Assembly: GCA_028866355.1 (NCBI GenBank)
Contig: JAGWIH010000108.1
Location: forward strand, 1 to 7,532
DNA from: Alphaproteobacteria bacterium
GTDB taxonomy: Bacteria; Pseudomonadota; Alphaproteobacteria; ATCC43930; CGMCC-115725
DNA: 7,532 bases
Direction of reading: 5' to 3'
Numbering within the stretch: position 1 is the first letter of the stretch; each line of letters starts with the position of its first letter. Below, piece by piece: positions 5,613-7,532 of the stretch. The translations under genes and the position numbers were made by a program. Below the pieces are notes generated by a model. It made no database searches. It saw only the letters and a program-made list of their open reading frames with translations, and was not told the origin of the DNA.

Positions 5613-6343
5613 GCGCGCTGCTCCAGGTCGACAAGCTCGGCAAGCGGTTCGGCGGATTCGTCGCGCTCGAGGGCATCGATCTCGCGGTGAGCGCCGGCGA
5701 GCGCGTCGGGCTGATCGGCCCCAACGGCTCGGGCAAAAGCACGCTGGTGAATTGCATCGCCGGCGCGCTGCGGAACGAGACCGGCACCGTGCATTTCGAC
5801 GGCAAGCGGCTCGACCGGTTGCCGGCGCACCGCCGCACCCGGCTCGGCCTGGCGCGCAGCTTCCAGCTGCCAAAGCCGTTCCACAGCATGACCGTCGCCG
5901 AGAATCTCCACGTGCCGGCGCTCTATACCGTCAACGCGCGGCACGGCCACCATCTGTCGAATGCCCAAATCGACGCGCGCGTCGAAGAAGTTCTGACCCA
6001 GGTCGGACTGCACGAAAAGGCCGACCGCCGGCCGCGCGACTTGACCCAGATCGAGATGCGCAAGCTCGAGCTCGCGCGCGCCATGACCGCCGATCCGAAA
6101 CTGCTGATCGCCGACGAGGCGATGGCCGGCCTGTCGCATTCCGAGGTCGACGACATCCTGGCGCTGCTGCTGCGGCTCAACGCGCACGGCGTGACCGTGA
6201 TCATGATCGAGCACATCATGCGCGCTGTGACCAGCTTCTCGCAGCGTCTCGTCGTGCTGGTCGCCGGCCGCAAGATTGCCGACGGCGCGCCCGAAGAGGT
6301 CGTGCGCAACCCCGAAGTCGTGAAGGCCTACATTGGCGAGTAG
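5609..6343 (+). CDS. livG: ABC transporter ATPase (LivG-like) with a degenerate signature motif
   Basis: A 244-residue cytoplasmic ATPase, starting at a GTG inside the livM stop, with AAGGAGG at 5598-5604 four bases upstream. Walker A is GPNGSGKST (37-45). The Q-loop is SFQLPKPF with Q86. Walker B is LLIADE with D169 and catalytic-type E170, and the switch histidine is H202 in IEHIM. The segment after Walker B reads AMAGL rather than the common PxAGL. The ABC signature is strongly altered: where LivG normally has LSYGEQRRLEIARAL this protein has LTQIEMRKLELARAM (145-159), losing the Ser and the key Gly. Similar LT..-type signatures occur, as I recall, in other alphaproteobacterial LivG paralogues. 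The gene is therefore probably functional, not decayed, as all other motifs are intact. It overlaps livF by 11 bases. Confidence 0.9.
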   Translation: MSALLQVDKLGKRFGGFVALEGIDLAVSAGERVGLIGPNGSGKSTLVNCIAGALRNETGTVHFDGKRLDRLPAHRRTRLGLARSFQLPKPFHSMTVAENLHVPALYTVNARHGHHLSNAQIDARVEEVLTQVGLHEKADRRPRDLTQIEMRKLELARAMTADPKLLIADEAMAGLSHSEVDDILALLLRLNAHGVTVIMIEHIMRAVTSFSQRLVVLVAGRKIADGAPEEVVRNPEVVKAYIGE

Positions 6344-7064
6344 CCTTTCCATCCGCGGCCTCAACGCCGCCTACGGCCAGGTCCGCGTCCTCGAGGACGT
6401 GACCATGGAGGTGCGCGCCGGCGAGACCGCCGCGCTGCTCGGCACCAACGGCAACGGCAAGTCGACCCTGATGAAATGCATCATGGGGATGCTGCGGCCG
6501 CAATCGGGCCAGATCGTCGCCACCATCGAAGGCGAGGCGCACGAACTGACCCGCCTCACCACCGAGCAGATCGTCGATCGCGGCGTTGCCTTGGTGCCGG
6601 AAGGCCGCCGTCTCTTTCCCAAGCTGACGGTCGAAGAAAATCTGTTCCTTGGCGGCTTCCGCCGCACGGCGCGCACCGCGCTGCGCCGCAACCTCGACTA
6701 TTGCTACGAGATCTTTCCGCGTCTCAAGGAGCGCCGCAGCCAGCTTGCCGGCTCGATGAGCGGCGGCGAGCAGCAGATGCTCGCGCTCGCCCGGGCGCTG
6801 ATGAGCGCGCCCAAGATTCTGCTGATCGACGAGCCGTCGGTCGGTCTGGCGCCGGTGCTGGTCCAGCGCACCATCGATAAGATCCGCGAGATGAAGGAAC
6901 AGCAACAGCTTACCGTGCTGATGGCCGAACAGAACTTCACCCAGGCGATCCGCATCGCCGATTGCGGCTATGTCATCGTGCACGGCAAGATCGCCTTCGA
7001 CGGCAAATCGGCGGACGAGCTCAACAACAACGAGCTCATCCGCAAATTCTATCTGGGGCTTTAG
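6333..7064 (+). CDS. livF: ABC transporter ATPase (LivF-like)
   Basis: The 243-residue partner ATPase. TTG 6333, 11 bases inside livG, is supported as start by GAAGG at 6322-6326 six bases before it, and it gives the normal LivF N-terminus ahead of the IRGLNAAYGQVRVL strand. Walker A is GTNGNGKST (37-45). The Q-loop region has the LivF-typical VPEGRRLFPKLTV (88-100), with Glu where most ABC ATPases have Gln. The signature is an intact SMSGGEQQM (141-149). Walker B is ILLIDEPSVGLAP with D166 and E167. The H-loop has Q200 (AEQNF), also typical of LivF. The intact signature here complements the intact His switch of the LivG-like partner, while the reverse combination is degenerate on both sides. 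The TAG is one base before the next gene. Confidence 0.92.
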   Translation: MASSLSIRGLNAAYGQVRVLEDVTMEVRAGETAALLGTNGNGKSTLMKCIMGMLRPQSGQIVATIEGEAHELTRLTTEQIVDRGVALVPEGRRLFPKLTVEENLFLGGFRRTARTALRRNLDYCYEIFPRLKERRSQLAGSMSGGEQQMLALARALMSAPKILLIDEPSVGLAPVLVQRTIDKIREMKEQQQLTVLMAEQNFTQAIRIADCGYVIVHGKIAFDGKSADELNNNELIRKFYLGL

Positions 7065-7065
7065 C

Positions 7066-7532
7066 ATGATCGACAGCAGCCGCACGGTCGGCATCATCGG
7101 ATTGGGCATCATGGGCGGCGCGATCGCCGCCAATTTGGTGAAACGCGGCTTTGCCGTCCGCGGCTACGACGTGGCACCGGCGGCGCTGGGGCGGTTGCGC
7201 GCCAACGGCGGCACGCCCGTAACAACGCCCGCCGAAACGACGCGCGGCGTCGCCGTGGTGCTGACCTCGCTGCCCTCCGTGAAGGCGCTCGAAGCGACGG
7301 TGAAGACGCTGGTCAAGGATGCACCCGCCAGCCTTGTCGTGGCGGAGCTTTCAACCTTTGCCCTCGCGGACAAGGAAAAGGCGCGCAAGGCGCTCGCCAC
7401 GGCCGGCGTGACGCTGCTCGACTGCCCGCTGTCGGGAACCGGCTCGCAGGCGGAGAAGGGCGATCTCGTGGTTTTCGCCAGCGGCGAGCGCACGGCCTAT
7501 GACCGCGTCGCGCACGTTTTTCCCGGCTTCAC
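7066..7532 (+). CDS. NAD(P)-dependent beta-hydroxyacid dehydrogenase, 3-hydroxyisobutyrate/6-phosphogluconate family (5' part)
   Basis: ATG 7066 begins one base after the livF stop, with GGGG at 7055-7058 seven bases ahead. The frame stays open to the window end (155 residues of about 290-300). The N-terminal Rossmann fold carries GLGIMGGAIAANLVKRG (12-28), with the G-x-G-x-x-G fingerprint at G12, G14 and G17. The acidic D35 after the second strand (RGYDVAP) would favour NAD over NADP. ELSTFA (94-99) corresponds to the family's D-x-S-T segment, and DCPLSGTGSQAEKGDL (119-134) to the substrate-binding DAPVSGG block, with Thr replacing the second Gly. The catalytic Lys lies beyond the window, so activity cannot be judged. 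Candidate substrates are small beta-hydroxy acids such as 3-hydroxyisobutyrate, tartronate semialdehyde or hydroxymethylglutarate. Co-transcription with the importer suggests it acts on the imported compound or a product of it. Confidence 0.88.
   Translation, partial: MIDSSRTVGIIGLGIMGGAIAANLVKRGFAVRGYDVAPAALGRLRANGGTPVTTPAETTRGVAVVLTSLPSVKALEATVKTLVKDAPASLVVAELSTFALADKEKARKALATAGVTLLDCPLSGTGSQAEKGDLVVFASGERTAYDRVAHVFPGF

Noticed and set aside
5453..6364. 303-codon open frame on the - strand over livM/livG
   Set aside because: Antisense shadow of conserved ATPase and permease genes; the His/Gln/Asp-rich composition is the usual artefact opposite GC-rich coding DNA.
6216..7133. 305-codon open frame on the - strand over livF
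   Set aside because: Antisense shadow of a gene with all ABC ATPase motifs; no independent start signal or domain.

Overview
The window is GC-rich, densely packed bacterial DNA. Small intergenic gaps, GTG/TTG starts, 1- to 11-base gene overlaps and the protein families present all suggest an alphaproteobacterium, perhaps a Bradyrhizobium-like member of Hyphomicrobiales or a relative in Rhodospirillales. That placement is an impression from codon use and protein style, not a search result. No mobile element, tRNA, rRNA or CRISPR array is visible.

Left block (1-1037, + strand). The 3' part of an isochorismatase-fold hydrolase gene enters from the left. It has Ala where the thiol hydrolases of this superfamily carry their nucleophilic Cys. 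Two very small genes follow: a 62-residue protein (654-842) and a 51-residue helical protein (882-1037) with a strong ribosome binding site. The latter stops 12 bases from a convergent gene.

Middle block (1050-3320, - strand). Read from right to left this is a small alpha-helical hypothetical protein, an enoyl-CoA hydratase/isomerase-family protein, and an acyl-CoA dehydrogenase. The last two overlap by one base (TGATG), with a perfect 9-bp hairpin just upstream of the second start. Together they could carry out the first two steps of a beta-oxidation-like route on an acyl-CoA; the substrate is unknown.

Control region (3321-3768). An AT-rich island of about 130 bases separates the leftward genes from the rightward operon. 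It has a perfect TATAAT on the + strand, an overlapping candidate promoter on the - strand, and an 8-bp palindrome directly in front of the leftward small gene. Rightward, a GC-rich leader holds a 16-bp long-range inverted repeat and a 35-codon reading frame whose stop overlaps the livH start.

Right block (3769-7532, + strand). This is a compact branched-chain amino acid type (HAAT family) ABC importer: two permeases (LivH-like, LivM-like) and two ATPases (LivG-like, LivF-like). A beta-hydroxyacid dehydrogenase-family gene (6-phosphogluconate/3-hydroxyisobutyrate dehydrogenase type) starts one base after livF and runs out of the window. No substrate-binding protein gene is present in the window. 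The two ATPases have complementary sequence deviations that predict one ordinary and one degenerate ATP site. The importer, the CoA enzymes and the dehydrogenase together suggest uptake and oxidation of a small carboxylic or amino acid-like compound. I see no clearly new defence or mobile system; the most unusual signals are the structured livH leader, the ATPase asymmetry and the Cys-less isochorismatase-fold protein.
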